Of a DNA stretch of 64,000 bases, positions 11,227 to 25,074 are shown piece after piece (the stretch's first letter is position 1; the number at the start of each line of letters is the position of its first letter). The stretch is taken from positions 939,001 through 1,003,000 of the forward strand of contig JAQFVV010012513.1 in the NCBI GenBank assembly GCA_028023455.1, written 5' to 3'. The DNA is from Epiperipatus broadwayi. Lineage: Eukaryota > Onychophora > Udeonychophora > Euonychophora > Peripatidae. The notes under the pieces are model-generated. The model was not told the origin of the DNA and ran no database searches. It worked only from the letters and a program-made list of their open reading frames with translations. Position numbers and translations under genes: made by a program.

Positions 11227-12700
11227 CCACTCTCTACATATTTCACTTCGTTCTGCTGTTTACAACTCAGAAAATAAATTACTTTTTTTTTTCATAAAGA
11301 TCTTTCTTATTTTTATTTAGTAAAACGTATATTATGATTTAATATATAAAAAAAAATGTGGGCAAATAAAAGTTGAAATTAAAAACCTATTTTCTAACCC
11401 TTATTGTTTTTAATATGTAAATTCAAAATATCTTTAATCCATATTTTGCTCATACTTAAATATTAATTAAATATGTGGGAGAATAGTTAATTCTATGGAT
11501 AGTAGTGCTTAATAAACACATTGTATATTTTCGGATAGTATCTCTTTAAACGTCTTTTTTATTTCTTTTTCTAATTTAAAATCTCGACAAAATTTTGTTT
11601 ATTATTATATTTGTTTTGTTTTTATAAGATGCTATATTTTCCCAATTTTTTTTTCGACCGTAATTGTTTGTGATGCGACCATCTGTGACGGAGTCCTAGT
11701 TTATTTTCACCAAACAGCTGTTACCAACAACCGGCATTTTAATAATTCCGCAGTATTTGACAAATAATCCGAGCAATTTTTTTTTTTTTTCGGCGAATCA
11801 ACATAGCAGAACTTGTTAAAGAGATCTTGCACACACACAAAAAAAAAGTTTCATATTTTATGTAATAATGTGTTATTATGTGCAAAAATAGTTTTAAAAT
11901 TAACTTTTTCAATTTTATTTTTTAAACTACGACAAATCATCTCACGTCACGTGATTAACTTCATTTTAAATCGTTAAAAAAAAAAAAGTAGGGCTTTCGT
12001 TTTAAATAAGTTTTTGTTGATTGATTTAAATCAAAAAAACAAAAACAAATGCAAGTTCCAATATCAATGATTTGTGCTGTAAAAACATTTGTCAAAATTG
12101 GGATTTTTTTAAATTTATAATTTGACAGATGAAATAAATGGAAGCATGTTTATTTTTCCAATTCTTCCATAATGAAAATGTTTCTCGATTTTTATTACTC
12201 CTGTTATTCATCCGGATATTGATATTGAATTTGCTGTGACAGCCTTCCACATCTCAGCCTTTCGATTTCCATTTTAACTTTAATAAATTAAGTACTACAA
12301 TATTTAAGCGGATTGAAGAATGGGACAAACGTTTTCCGGTTCTGTGATTTATAGAATAATTAAAATATTAAACATGAAATCTCACTGGGGAGGTCAATAA
12401 ATGTCTGTAAAATTTTTTTTTTCCAGTAGTAATTAATAAAAGAATTAAGTTAATTTGCTGCTGTTTGTTGTGTGAAGCATATATATATATAAGAGCCTTT
12501 TCCCTTCTTTGTTTGCATTACATTTGATTCTAAGTCCTTCCATAGATATCTGAAGCTATATTGATACTCATTTAACATATTAAATAAATTTGTGACAGAA
12601 TTTAACATTAAAAAAAAACACTTTGAAATATCATCAAAAATAAGTAACAGAAAATACAGTAATTGTAATTATAATAAAGAAAATAAATAGCTTTATTGCA
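11227..12700. other. No gene seen; contains a locally CpG-rich patch
   Basis: Between about 11655 and 12000 CpG dinucleotides are clustered (CGACC, GCGACC, GACGG, ACCGG, TCCGC, TCCGAG, CGGCG, CACGTCACGTG) in a region otherwise almost free of them. This could be an unmethylated regulatory patch or an old element. No open frame or RNA gene is supported. Confidence 0.35.
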
Positions 12701-12796
12701 TAGGAGTTCATAAAAAGTTCTAGTGCCCAAAATGAGAGAATGAGGCTCAATCCAAGGACCTTAAAATCCAAAGTCCTACTACTCACCACACAGCGT
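12700..12796 (-). mobile_element. Possible second tRNA-like SINE (S2)
   Basis: Read on the minus strand, GTGTGGTGAGTAGTAGGAC, then a GACTTTGG...AAGGTCC arm, then GGATTGAGCC resemble the D-, anticodon- and T-arm order of a tRNA-derived SINE head. It ends near an AATAAAG-type tail. Only one copy is visible here, so the assignment is tentative. Confidence 0.3.
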
Positions 12797-12960
12797 ATTA
12801 TAAATATAAAAAGTTCTACAATAATAAATTAAGAGAGATAAACAGCAATCTAAGAGTGGAAAATAAAATGTGTAATGGCAAGATGATTCATATCAAAACA
12901 TTAGTGCATATACACTTGCAAAATGATAAACTTTATAAATAAGAATTTATCAATTTATAA

Positions 12961-13205
12961 TATTTCTTTTGTGGATTATCTAAAATCATGGATAGTTAAC
13001 CCATAATTACAAGGCAATATGTGAATCAAACTCCACTGTTGCGAATATAAACAGATTCCATTTGTCTGTTCTACCAATCACCAAATTTCTTTTGTGGATT
13101 ATCTAAAATCATGGATAATGAATCAATAATTATAAGATCATATTATGTGAAACAATCTGCTTTGTTGCCTCTATAACAGATTCCAATTGTCTGTTCTCCC
13201 AATCA
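12961..13205. repeat. Tandem duplication, about 120-bp period
   Basis: Two direct copies share TTTCTTTTGTGGATTATCTA and AACAGATTCCA(T/A)TTGTCTGT. They differ at several positions. Function unknown. Confidence 0.7.
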
Positions 13206-14270
13206 CTAAATTTTTACTGATGACATTTTTGTTTATGATTTAAATTTTATATTAAGTACAATCATCATCAGATTGAGATAAAATGGACTTGCTTATCATT
13301 TTAGAGATTTTTTTAAAAACATTTTTGAAGTTTCTTCTTTCAGGAATTTCAATATTATTATCACTACTATCAATTTGTATATTTTGTTGTTTAAATAAAA
13401 AACAATTCTCCCATTAATTCACTTAAAGGTTTTTGTATCAAGTTAATGCTGTTGGCTTCAGCTTTCCTTCTCTCTCTTACAGTTCCCTGTAGTACTATTT
13501 TATCATTTTTGCATTCATTTTGATGGTTGAATCTGGAGTTAATGTATGTTGATTTATTACTTTCAAAAAAAAAATCTGAAAAGGTCAGGAGTCTACAGTC
13601 CAAAAAAATTACAATAGATCTGAACTCCACCTATAAAGTTACTGATTGGCAAAGAACAGTTGTGAGAAAAATTGTATACTGGTTTTCTTATATTGTTAGC
13701 AATCGATAAAAAAAATGTTCTTTTAATGAAGTTAATTTAAATATTTATTATTTTTACAATATATATATGTACAATAATTATTTAAAAATATAGATCTTGT
13801 ACTTTGATTTTAGTTGTATGTGTTTTGTTTTAAAAATATATGTTAAAGAAATTTGCCTTGATGGTAGAAAAGAAAACAATGGTTTGCAACAGTTTGCTAA
13901 TCAAAGTAATAAGAAATTTTAGGAACATTTTATGATGACTAATATTAATTTTGTTAGCAATTTACAAAAGAGCTTCAATCAACAAAGATTTCATTAATGT
14001 ATATTTGTGATAATTATCCAATAAAAAATATTTTCTTTATGTATTTCACTTTATAATTTTGTTTTTCAATATTTGAAAAGTGTAAATATGATGTCTATGG
14101 TGTTTTTTATTTTTAAATTTATATTTCTAACAAATCAATCCCAGTTTAATGAATTTCATCTAAGAAATAGAAAAAAAAAATGATTTTCTTGAGACTGTTA
14201 TCTTTAATGATTGTAAAGTGTTTGATATCCTGCAGTTATAGTGATCTTATATAAACTAAACATTGTAATT
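13206..14270. other. AT-rich sequence, nothing recognised
   Basis: Overlapping frames on both strands at 13391-13709 have no recognisable domain and are considered chance. Confidence 0.55.
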
Positions 14271-14274
14271 GTCA

Positions 14275-14850
14275 GCATTTCCAACTCCTCAATCCATTCC
14301 AGGGTGGTGATCTGTCCATGTTCTCCATAATCACATTAACAAACTTTTTCATTCACCCATCTCATATGTGGCATCTTTCTAGGTCTTTTAAAATCTTTTG
14401 AAATCTAGCTTAAGACAAATTGTCCATCAATTATCATCTCTTCTGGCTACAGGCCCAGCTCAGCTTTATTTTGACTGTTAATTCTTTTAATAATATCAAA
14501 TATCTGTTTGTATTCTCACTTGAGTATTTTTCTTTTGATATTTCCTGTTACCCATAATACATGTTTTTTCTCACTTTGTTGACTAATCAAGGTTGTATTA
14601 CTCTTCTATAAAAACATCCTACTTTCAAATATGAATAAACTTGTAAAGCACATCACTTGTCAAACATATAGCCCTATTTTCTTTTAATATTGTTATTTTT
14701 ACAAACAAATACTCAATTCAAGTTTAATTCTAGAATTAATTTCACCAATGATGTTTCCATCTGCATTAGCAATCTGTTCAAGGTATTTGTAGTTGTTAAC
14801 TTCATTTATTTCACGCTTATCTATCTTTATTTTTTCATCTGAAAATTCGT
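14275..14850 (-). mobile_element. Decayed RTE fragment, 3' end of the ORF
   Basis: On the minus strand this corresponds to the C-terminal part of the RTE protein: the GATGATGTTTCCATCTGC and GGTATTTGTAGTTGTTAACT blocks match 51187-51245, and TCTCATATGTGGC...CTAGGTCTTTTA matches 50775-50815. It is strongly diverged with indels and no usable frame. Confidence 0.75.
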
Positions 14851-16010
14851 GTGTGTGTGTGATTTGTTGTTGATATTGTTTTCATAAAAGTAACTTTTGA
14901 GCGGGTGATTACATTTTATAAAGTTAATATGAAATTTCTGCAGAGTAATTGATGTTTCTAAGAACGTTTTTATTACTTTACTGCTCTGTGCAGAACAAGT
15001 AGTTTTTAATTTGCTGAACTATAAAAGTGTGCATTTTTATGAGTTTTCAAACAATAATCGTTTGTTACTTTACCGAATCAAGGCAATTACATGCAAATTA
15101 TTAGCATTAAATCTACACAGAGATTTTATGATTAATGTCAAACATGTTTTGTGGTATTTTTTCTTTTATTTTGAATCTTTAAAATCTTTTAAGAATTTAA
15201 AAAAAAAAAACATCGCCGCAAAAACGCTTAGATAAAAAAAAGATTTCAATATATATACTTTTGTCTATTATAACAATAAATTATTCTTGCTATTTTTTCT
15301 CTTTTAGGTAGAAAATATTGAAATGATTTTTACCACAGGTGGATAAATTTACCATAAAGACAAAAAACACAACAAGCACAATACATAAAAACATGCAATT
15401 AGCTGGGAACTTAGTTAATTTTGAATAATAAAAAGAAATTTATAAATTCTGCTTTTGATGTTTTTGCCTCTAACGTGGAGCACACATACATATGCGTATA
15501 TTTTCTAGCTTTTTGATATTTATTAATGCATCTCTCGAATCAAATTCACCAATATCGCAAACATCTATTAGCACAAAAGTCAGCCCGGCCTCTTTCACAC
15601 CTATATGTATACACTTTTTACTGTGAAAATATATTTATCTTTCATTATTGCAATTAATGAAGATACAAGGAGCAAGACTAGACTAACTCAATTAAGGAAG
15701 GTAACGTGTTATGGCAAACTATCAGCAAATTTGTTTGTAACAACAATTGGCCTAAACCATGAGAAAAATCTTGTAAGAAAAAACTGTGTCCTGTTTCACT
15801 CGCGCAGTTTCCATTTCCATATTATCTTATTTTACATTAATTATAGCCACTCTCAACTTAATAGTTATTTAATGTATTTTAATTTTGCATAAAGTTTAGC
15901 AAAGAAAAGAGAGCTAAATATATTCACATCTTTTTATAGCACTATTACAAGAAGTATTTTGTAAATTAACATGCGAAATTAAAAAAATATAAATACATGC
16001 AAAATATTTA
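14851..16010. other. AT-rich sequence, nothing firm
   Basis: Small GC-richer patches at about 15205-15235 and 15540-15600 have some CpG. The 95-codon frame at 15605-15892 has no motif I recognise; without conserved domains or splice context I do not call a gene. Confidence 0.45.
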
Positions 16011-16014
16011 AATC

Positions 16015-16850
16015 AACTCATTTTTGCAGATAATGTGATTTTTTTTGTTGCAAATAATGCTTCAAAGTTTCAGTTAATGTTGCAAGAATTATTAGATGAG
16101 AATACTGCTTAAGATACTTACTAAATAAGATTAACATCTGAAAAAGAAGATACATCTACATGATTATAATTTTTCTTCTCATATTGCCCAATCGTTTCAA
16201 TTTGATTATTATAGACAATTATTAATATATAAAATAGTGTTCCATAAATTTTTATTAAAAGGAATGAATATTGTTCAACGAATTTTTTAGGAAGAAGTAA
16301 AAATTGAAAATCATGAATTAGAAAAAGATAACTAAATGCAAACATCATGGCCAAATTACTAACAAATATTAAAAGTTAATCATAGAATTAAATGTAGGTT
16401 AAGTGTTTTTGGCAAAAGAAATATGATATTAAAAGGAAACATGAGTTTGGAAAGTAAACTGGACATTTAGTATTAACAGAAGAATAGTACAAAGTCTTCA
16501 AACTCTGAATGAAGTATGGAAAGATATATATATATTAGGAATATCAAGAAGAAATGAAAGACAACAAGTTTCAGTGAGAGAACAAACAAGAGTCATTGCA
16601 AAAATTTAAGAGATTCAACTGGAGCTAGTTTGAACATATTTCTAGATGAGATGACAACAGATGAACAGTAAACTTGATGCGAAGATATTGTAAAAGATAT
16701 AAAAATTGACCAAATGATCAATGGCTGAAATAAAAAAAGGTTGTTTATGGAATGTGGAGAAGAGGGACTATTAATCAGATAAATTGGACTAAACGTGGAG
16801 GGATCTGCATTCCACAGCGAAGTGATATTGTTTGAATATGATGACAAAAA
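16015..16850 (+). mobile_element. Heavily decayed RTE fragment
   Basis: A translation near 16020 gives a relic of the F-A-D-D/A-N-N-A-S block (TTTGCAGATAATGTG then GCAAATAATGCTTCAAAG). Downstream pieces match the 10.6-11.2-kb copy, for example GTGAGAGAACAAACAAGAGT and AGAAGAGGGAC, with large deletions. It ends near GAATATGATGACAAA, a relic of the (GAT)n tail. No frame survives. Confidence 0.75.
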
Positions 16851-16949
16851 AAAGTTATATAATGTTTCACCATAATAATATGGATATGATTTGGATATTC
16901 AAACAAGTTTAATATTTGTTTTAGGTAGCTTTATATATACATCACCTTA

Positions 16950-17390
16950 AATTCAATATTCATGAATCTAAAGATTTGGGTTCAATTTCCATGCTAGTAC
17001 TGACACTGTTCTTGATAACAACACCTGAAGTAGAAATGAGAAAATGCTATCACTCAAGATGTTGTGTTATATACTAATTTATGTGTAATTAAATTCCAAC
17101 CAGTAACCACCTAAACATTCACAGTAAAATATAGTAATCAATATTTCTCACTGTTGTCAAGGCAACCTTCACACCTTTTAACAGTAAGAATGGAAATCCA
17201 TTCTTACTAATGGTCCATTGAATATATATGGACACTTAAAGCATGCAACTTGACTACAGCGTATGAAATATTGATACAATGAAGTTTAAATAAACCTCTG
17301 TGTTATTACTAACAGTTGAATGTATTTGAAAAGATTAAATCATTTGACTTTTCTAAAGATATTTTACAATTAACATTAGATGCCGTAAAA
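16950..17390 (+). repeat. R7 repeat, diverged copy
   Basis: Shared pieces with 34280-34690: TCTAAAGATTTGGGTTCAAT, CATGCTAGTACTG, CCTGAAG, GTTGTGTTAT, AACAGTTGAATGTA and TTTTCTAA. The better copy carries a tRNA-like B-box and a CTGAAGA...GAAAC motif. This copy is worn, with an insertion between the halves. Confidence 0.5.
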
Positions 17391-17937
17391 TAGATCAATT
17401 TATAATTACTTCTAAAATATGATCATCAGGAAAACGTTACATCTATACATAATTTATATAGCTATAATCTTATCATTGAACAGAAAATGGATTTTTAGTG
17501 GTATATATAAGAGAATAAATAAGAAAAAAATCAATCAATCACCAAGAAACTAATGATGAATTTTCTAGAACTTTTAAAGAATCTGGAAATTGAATTTTCT
17601 CTGTAATGAGCTTCTTAGGTATATAGTTGCATATAAAATAGTATTTTAACAACTATTCTAAGCAAAATACTTCTTCAAATGCTTTTCATATATCCATCAG
17701 ATGACGAAAGGTAAGAGTTATATTTTGTTTTATTATCCAGTTAAGAATAGCTGGATACCAATTTTCTGACTAGTAATGAACAGTTATATGTTAGATTAGT
17801 TAGCGTTGCCAATGACTATCTAAATAAACTACTAAGACTGACTGAAATTTTTCATATTTTGCTTGGACCAGATGATATCAAATAATTTCAATATGAAAAG
17901 CAGATATAAAATCTATTACTCATATACTCTGTCATTG

Positions 17938-18702
<765 letters not shown>

Positions 18703-19009
18703 AAGCCATTATAATAGAGATTATATTTTAATATTTATTTTAAAGATGAAATTATTTAAAGGTTATAAATTATGTTTTATCAATTAATATTAAACTGTTA
18801 CAAAGAAGTCTGTAGTTCAGTTGCCATTAATATTCATTCTTAGGCATTGATACCAAGCTGAGTGTTAGAAGTCTATTTAAGTTGAAACTGAGTTGCTGTT
18901 TTTATACACTCTCAACTGGTCTCCTGAGAAACTGATAATGTGATATTTGATTGATAAAAACATATCCTACAATAGATTAGTTGAATTTTTACCACTGTTG
19001 TTGTATATA

Positions 19010-19076
19010 GGACTATTAAATTTCTATTGAGGATATAAGTAAATATTAAATTTCTATTGAGGATATAAGTAAATAA
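19010..19076. repeat. Short tandem duplication
   Basis: A unit of about 31 bp containing AAATTTCTATTGAGGATATA is repeated twice without change. Confidence 0.85.
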
Positions 19077-19095
19077 TGATATCATATTATGTTCT

Positions 19096-22000
19096 TCATC
19101 ATTATCATTTGTCAACAGTCATCAATCCACTACATGGATGAAGGTCTCTCCATGTTTAATTCATCTTCTTGGATCTATAGCCTCTCTTTTTGACATCACC
19201 CCTGCAAACATTCTTATTTTATTCAATCATCTCACATATGGTCTTGTTCTGGGTCTTTTACAATCTCTTGGAATCCAGTTTAAGGCTTTAATTGACCATT
19301 TATTATCATTGCTTCTAGCAATAAGTCAAACACAACTCCACTTTAGACTTTTAATTCTTTCAACAATGTCAGTAACATCGGTTTGTTCTCTTCCCCCTGT
19401 ATTGTGTTTTTGATCTCTTTCTGTTACTCCGAATATGCATCTCTCAATACTTCTCTGAGTAATTTGAAGCCTCTGTATTGCCCTTCTATTAGGTAGTCAA
19501 GTATCAGATCCATAAGTAAAAACTGGTAAAACATATTTATTAAAAACTTTTCTTTTCAAACATATAGGTATATTTTCTTTTAATATTTAGTTATTTCTAC
19601 CAAAAGCACTCTAATCAAGTTTAATTCTATGATTAATTTCATACTTTTGTTTCCATCTGCAGTAATAATCTGACCAAGGTATTTGTAGTTGTTAACTTCT
19701 TCTAACCCATCATAATCAATCTTTATTTTCATCTTTTGAGAAAATCTTTTGAATAGTACTTTAGTCTTTTAAATGTTATCTTTAGTCCTACCTTCTTACT
19801 TTCATTTGATAACTCTTGCAACATTCCTCAAGATAGGAAGTATTATTTGGAAAAACAACTATATTATCTGCAAAATCTAAATTACTTAAATAATCTCCAT
19901 TTATGTATACTTCTTTAGCTTCCCATTTTAATCCACAAAATACTTCTTGCAGCACTGCTGTAAAGTTTTGGAGATATGGACTCACTCTCTCATATACCCA
20001 ACCCAATGTTATTCTTCCTAGTAGCATTATGTAATATAATTGTCACTGTTGCATTTTTATAAATATTCATCAGAATCTGACAATATCCTGGGTCTATATT
20101 TTGATGTTCCAATGCTTTAATTACTTAAGAAATGCTTACAGAATCAAAGGTCTTTTCATAATCTACAAATCCAAGGCATAATGGCAACTCATGTTTTTTG
20201 GTCATTTCTATAACTTCTTTCAATAACTTGGATATGATCTACTGTTACTAAAACCACTTTTAAATCTAGTTTGTTCTTTTGGTTGGTTGAAATACAAAAT
20301 TCTCTGTAGATGAGTTATAATTATCTTGGTAATTTTTTTTTATAAAACTGATAGACTGATAAGTCTAATTTTTAGTATCATTTTTATCAACTTTCTTAAA
20401 AATTAATATTAATACTGCATTTCTCCAATCATCTGGTACATCTTTATCATTTAGACATTTGGTATATAACTGCCAAAAAACTTTCTATTTCTTCACCTTT
20501 TTTTAATATATCAATTATAATTCCGTCATTATCTAGAGCTTTTCTCTTCTTCAAATATTTAATTGCATATCTCACTTCATCATTTAAAATCCTGGGAAAT
20601 TCAGAAGATATAATAGTTGTAGCACATACTTGTTCTTTATTACTATATAATTCTTGATAATACTCTTCTACCCATTTCATGATGTCATCTCTCTTTTTAG
20701 CAATATTTTTATCTTTTTTTGTTGTAGATATAAATTTCCTACCAATACCAAAATGTTTTTTTTTTGTATTCATAAGACTTTTATTCTTTTCTATTGCTTT
20801 CCTTGCTATTTCACAATTATACTTACTTATATTATTATCAATTCTTTTTTGCACCATTTTACAAAATTCGAGATATTCAATCCTTTTTAATGCATCATTT
20901 TTATATATCTTCAAATTCCTTCTTTTCTTCATAAATTTTGTAGCCTCAGTAAAAATTTTATTGGTAAATTGCTGCTTTTTTCTACCAACTATCTTTGTTG
21001 CAGTTTTTAAAAGTGTATCACTTATTTACCTATTAGTTTCATTCAAATCTGAATCATGTTCAAAATCTGCTAATATTTGAAAACGATTTGTAAGTTCTAA
21101 TTTAAATTCCTTAAAACATTTCTGAAAATTAGGAATATCAACTGTGAATATTGTTTTTCTCAATAATTTTTGTCTTTCTAGTTTTGAATTAACACTTATT
21201 TTACATCTTACTAATCGATGATCACTTCCGGTGTTGATTTTATTAAGAACATTACGATCTTGAAATATGTGTTTTCTGTTAGTCAAAATATAATCCAATT
21301 CTGCTGAACCAATCATTTGGATGCTTCCATGTCCATTTCCTTTTAACATTTTTCTCAAAAAAGAAATGTTTTTCTTTTTTGCAAAATCCACAAGCCTATG
21401 TCCTTTCTCATTTCTATTACCATAACCAAATTTACCTACAGAATTTTTATCTTTTACTTGTTTACCAATTCTAGCATTTACATCTCCCGTAACGATTTTA
21501 AAATGGTGATTGGTCTGATCGAAGCCTTTTGTACATCCATATAAAAAATTTCTACTTCATCACTATGAGAACTTGTTGGTGCATAAACCTGAATTATCTG
21601 CATTTGGTATCTGCTATTAAGTTGTATAACTAATCTTGCCACTCTGTCTGATACACCATCAATCTCCAACAATGTTGTTCTTTCACTATTTTATTTATAA
21701 TGAGTTGCACTCCACTTCCAGTATTTGCGACTTTGTAGTAAAGTAATGTCCACTTTTTAAATCAATTGTTTCTTCACCATGTCTTCTAACTTCATAAAGT
21801 CCAATAATGTCCCATTTAATATGAGACATTTCTTATTCTAATTCTTGTAATCTTCCTTCAATTGAAAGTGCCGGTTGTAAATACCTAAATAATTTTTTTT
21901 ATTAAATGGCAACCTAGATCTGCAATCAGGGATTTTTTTTTATCTTCTGCCCTAGCCATAAACTGCTGCATTGGCTGGTGACTTTACAGTCTCCTTGGAA

Positions 22001-22254
22001 TAAGGGTCATAATTTATTTTTGTCTGACATGATTATAAATATCTATTAAAAAAATCATTCACACACTCATTTTGTCTTATCAGGCAATTGAGTAGAAAAA
22101 CCATGGTGTTCTTGGTCTTAAACTCGGAGGTAAAAATCCAATAAATTCAGCACACTGGCTAATGCATGTTGGTAAGCAGCCCATCCTCATTCATATATTG
22201 TATAAATACTCACAGTAAGAATATCTGCAACAACAAGAATGTATGGAGTGGATA
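19096..22254 (-). mobile_element. RTE-type LINE, near full length, decayed
   Basis: About 3.16 kb on the minus strand. It aligns along its length with the 50.64-53.9-kb copy, from the 5' leader (TTAAACTCGGAGGTAAAAAT, CCACACTGG relatives) to the 3' end near CATCATTATC. The order is endonuclease then reverse transcriptase, as in RTE-clade elements with one ORF. It has several frameshifts and many substitutions, so it is older than the 50.7-kb copy. I could not define a convincing target duplication. Confidence 0.9.
19150..22040 (-). pseudogene. RTE endonuclease-reverse transcriptase pseudogene
   Basis: Fragments at 21672-21478, 21391-21026, 20932-20447 and 20027-19788 give parts of one LINE protein. 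The first has the endonuclease block IIQVYAPTSSHSDE. The second has ELDYILTNRK and GSDHRLVRCK, the C-terminal endonuclease motif containing the catalytic SDH. The third is the linker up to the N-terminal reverse transcriptase (KALDNDGI). The last has the NLDFADNIVVF relic of the catalytic box, with FADN replacing FADD. The fragments lie in different frames and stops separate them. It cannot encode an active protein. Confidence 0.9.
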
Positions 22255-23216
22255 TTGTATGATATTTGATATATATTTAAAATGTTTATTTGAAGGCAAA
22301 TTTATTGAAACAAGAGTTGGATTATAGGCTCTTCCATATCAATTAACATTGTTGAGCTGATATAAAGGCCGATGTAGACTTTTAATATTAAATTAATCAT
22401 TGCCAATCTATTTAAATTGAAGCAGAGTTGAGATGATTGGTGTGATTTTAACTAGTCTATGAGCCAATGATGTCATCAGGTTTAATTGACAAAAACATAT
22501 ATCCATAAAAAGTTAGTTGATTTTTTATCAAATCTTGCTGTATGTAAGACCATAAATTTCTTTATATTTCTGTAAAGAAAATAAATCAATAATATTAATA
22601 CTATGTGGTATTTAATTAATTATTATTATATAATAAAAATGATTATTTAAGCATATGGTTATTTAAGTACAAGCTGGATTGTATTCTCTGCCCATCACTT
22701 AACCTAATGCCGATACATAGGTAGTTTTGGTGAAATTGCCATTAAAATTCAAGTTCCTACTTCAGTAATGAATTGGACATTTGTGAATGTATTTAAATCA
22801 AAATTGATATGATGTGTTTGATGTGATCTCAATTGGTTTCATGACAGCTGATGACATCAAATTGATGACAAAAACATATTCTTTGAGACGTTGATTTTTA
22901 ATCAAACATTGCCACATATAAAATCATAAGTTTTTAAATATTTCTAAATGAGAGCTAAAATAAATAATATTAAGAATTTTATTAGATTTACATGCATGCA
23001 GATATGCTAATATTTGGTGTAGTCTTGCATAGACAAAGATACTCTATATTGAAAGCCAGGCTCTGTAAAATAACAAATATTATTAACATTTAATACTGTC
23101 ATTGAAAGTACATTCAATTAAATAAAAAAATGAAATGAAAATGCACACGTATGCAAAAAATTTATATATATATATGCACATTCCTGTGATTTATAAGGTG
23201 ATAGCAATAAATAATT

Positions 23217-23253
<37 letters not shown>

Positions 23254-24340
23254 TGTGATACTCTGCCAACCTAAAGATCATAATGTAAAAAATACTAAAA
23301 CAGAATTTGAATATAAAATTTAGCAGCATTTGTTATACCAAGTATGATTTCCAGGCTTTTGCATAATATTTATGATGAGACTGTTGCAAACATTAATTTT
23401 TTGCTGAATTGAATCATTTAATACTCATTTTGTATCACAAAACACTCCTCTTTCATTTTACCTTTGCAATCATTTTTTTTCTTCACTCATAGCATTAATA
23501 ACACTCGGATAACATTTATGGCCATACTCCTTGCTCTGGGCTTAATTTTAGATTTTTATATGAATGGTGATTCACTTTGGTTCTAAGATTTGGTCTCATC
23601 ATAATCTACATAAAGGCTGTCTTTTCAGTTGCAGTTTACAGTGTAGACCATGTTATGCCAGTCCAAATGTTAAAATTTTTTATTTTGTTATTAATAAGCT
23701 TTTTTAAATTTATGGGGTTTTGAATCTGACATTAAATTTGTCTGAGCATATTTCTACTATTATATTATCCATATGTGATAAATGTGGTAGAGCAATGATT
23801 GATCATTTTATTAATTATTTTGTATGTAATTGCTCTATATATCATTGCATGTGCAATATGTAATAGCCTGCCTTTATCAAGTCAGCCATATAATGTTTAA
23901 TGTCAGTTCTATTTGATTTTTATTGACAAAAATAATGATTGTGATATAGAAAGTTTTTTAGCTCTGCAAATTTATGAGATGTAGATACTTTAGACTTTAC
24001 ATCTATGTTTTCTCTAACATTGTTTTATGGGGATTATAACCAATTTGTATTGAAGTACATTATGTGTCTGCTTTAATTTTAAATTCAGATATTCAATTAC
24101 ATTATCTGCTTTTGGTTCAGCTGTCCAATTCAAGCCTGAATTTATATTTAAGTTTCAGAACATGACATTAATTATATATTGAGATACACTTACAAAGATA
24201 TGATCCATATAATGTATATATAAATAATTTTATTGTATGTTTAATATAGAGTCTATTGTATTTGGTTCATTGTAAGACAGAGTCTGACTACATATGATTG
24301 CATTAATGGATAAGCACATTACCAAGATTTTGTCATTTTA
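22255..24340. other. AT-rich sequence, no supported gene
   Basis: A (TA)n(TG)n microsatellite lies at about 23217-23252. The segment 23430-23760 is slightly less AT-rich and may be an old element, but no family could be assigned in any frame. Confidence 0.5.
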
Positions 24341-24850
24341 TATTCTTGCAATTTGTATGTAGGTATGATGTTCTGTCATCTCATATTATTGCCCTTTGTA
24401 TATAGTTATCATGTTCTGTCATCTCATATTCTTGTCTTTTGTACATAATTATGCTGCTCTGTCATCCATATTCTTGCCCTTTGTATGTAGTTATGATGTT
24501 CTGTCATTTCATAATCTTGCCCTTTGTATGTAGTTATGTTGTTCTGTCATCTCATATTCTTGATCCTGGTATGGAGTTATGATGTTCTGTCATCTCATAT
24601 TTTTGCCCCTTGTATGAAGTTATGATGTTCTCCCATCTCATATTCTTGCCCTTTGTACATAGTTATGGTGTTCTGTCACCTCATATTCTTGCCCTTTGTA
24701 TGTAGATATGATGTTCTGTCATCTCATAATAAAAATATTTCTCTTTGCATGTAGTTATGATGTTCTGTCACCTTATATTTTTGCTCTTTGTATGTAATTA
24801 TGATGTTCTATCATCTCATATTCTTGCCCTTTGTAGATAGTTAAGATGTT
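24340..24850. repeat. Minisatellite, about 43-bp unit, roughly 11-12 copies
   Basis: Diverged tandem copies are built from TTATGATGTTCTGTCATCTC and TATTCTTGCCCTTTGTATGTAG. Neighbouring copies differ by point changes, and one has an insertion near 24730. No coding frame runs through it. Confidence 0.93.
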
Positions 24851-25074
24851 GTTGTCTATCCAATTTAAGAACTCTATGATAAAATCCCTTCTATTAGTTT
24901 TTACACAAAATGAATGTATAATGAACCAAAAATTAAATAGCATTCAAATTAATAAAAGAAATAAGATTCTTAGCAGACTAATCTTGAATATGATAAGAAA
25001 GCATTGAAAGTTTACTTGGTGCAACAGATGCTATTAAATTTTATACTTAAACCATTTTAATATTTTTTACAATA

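Noticed and set aside
15605-15892. 95-codon plus-strand gene
   Set aside because: No recognisable motif, biased toward Phe/Ile/Asn/Lys as expected from AT-rich DNA, and no neighbouring exons.
20654-21080. Plus-strand frames of 78 and 133 codons
   Set aside because: They lie opposite the RTE pseudogene at 19.1-22.2 kb; equivalent antisense frames occur at 52211-52637, so they are shadows of the element's coding strand.
23430-24250. Possible second Penelope-like or other retroelement on the minus strand
   Set aside because: Scattered resemblance only; no ordered set of motifs could be followed in any frame.
24340-24850. CRISPR array
   Set aside because: The 43-bp units are contiguous and diverged, with no unique spacers, and this is animal DNA; it is a minisatellite.
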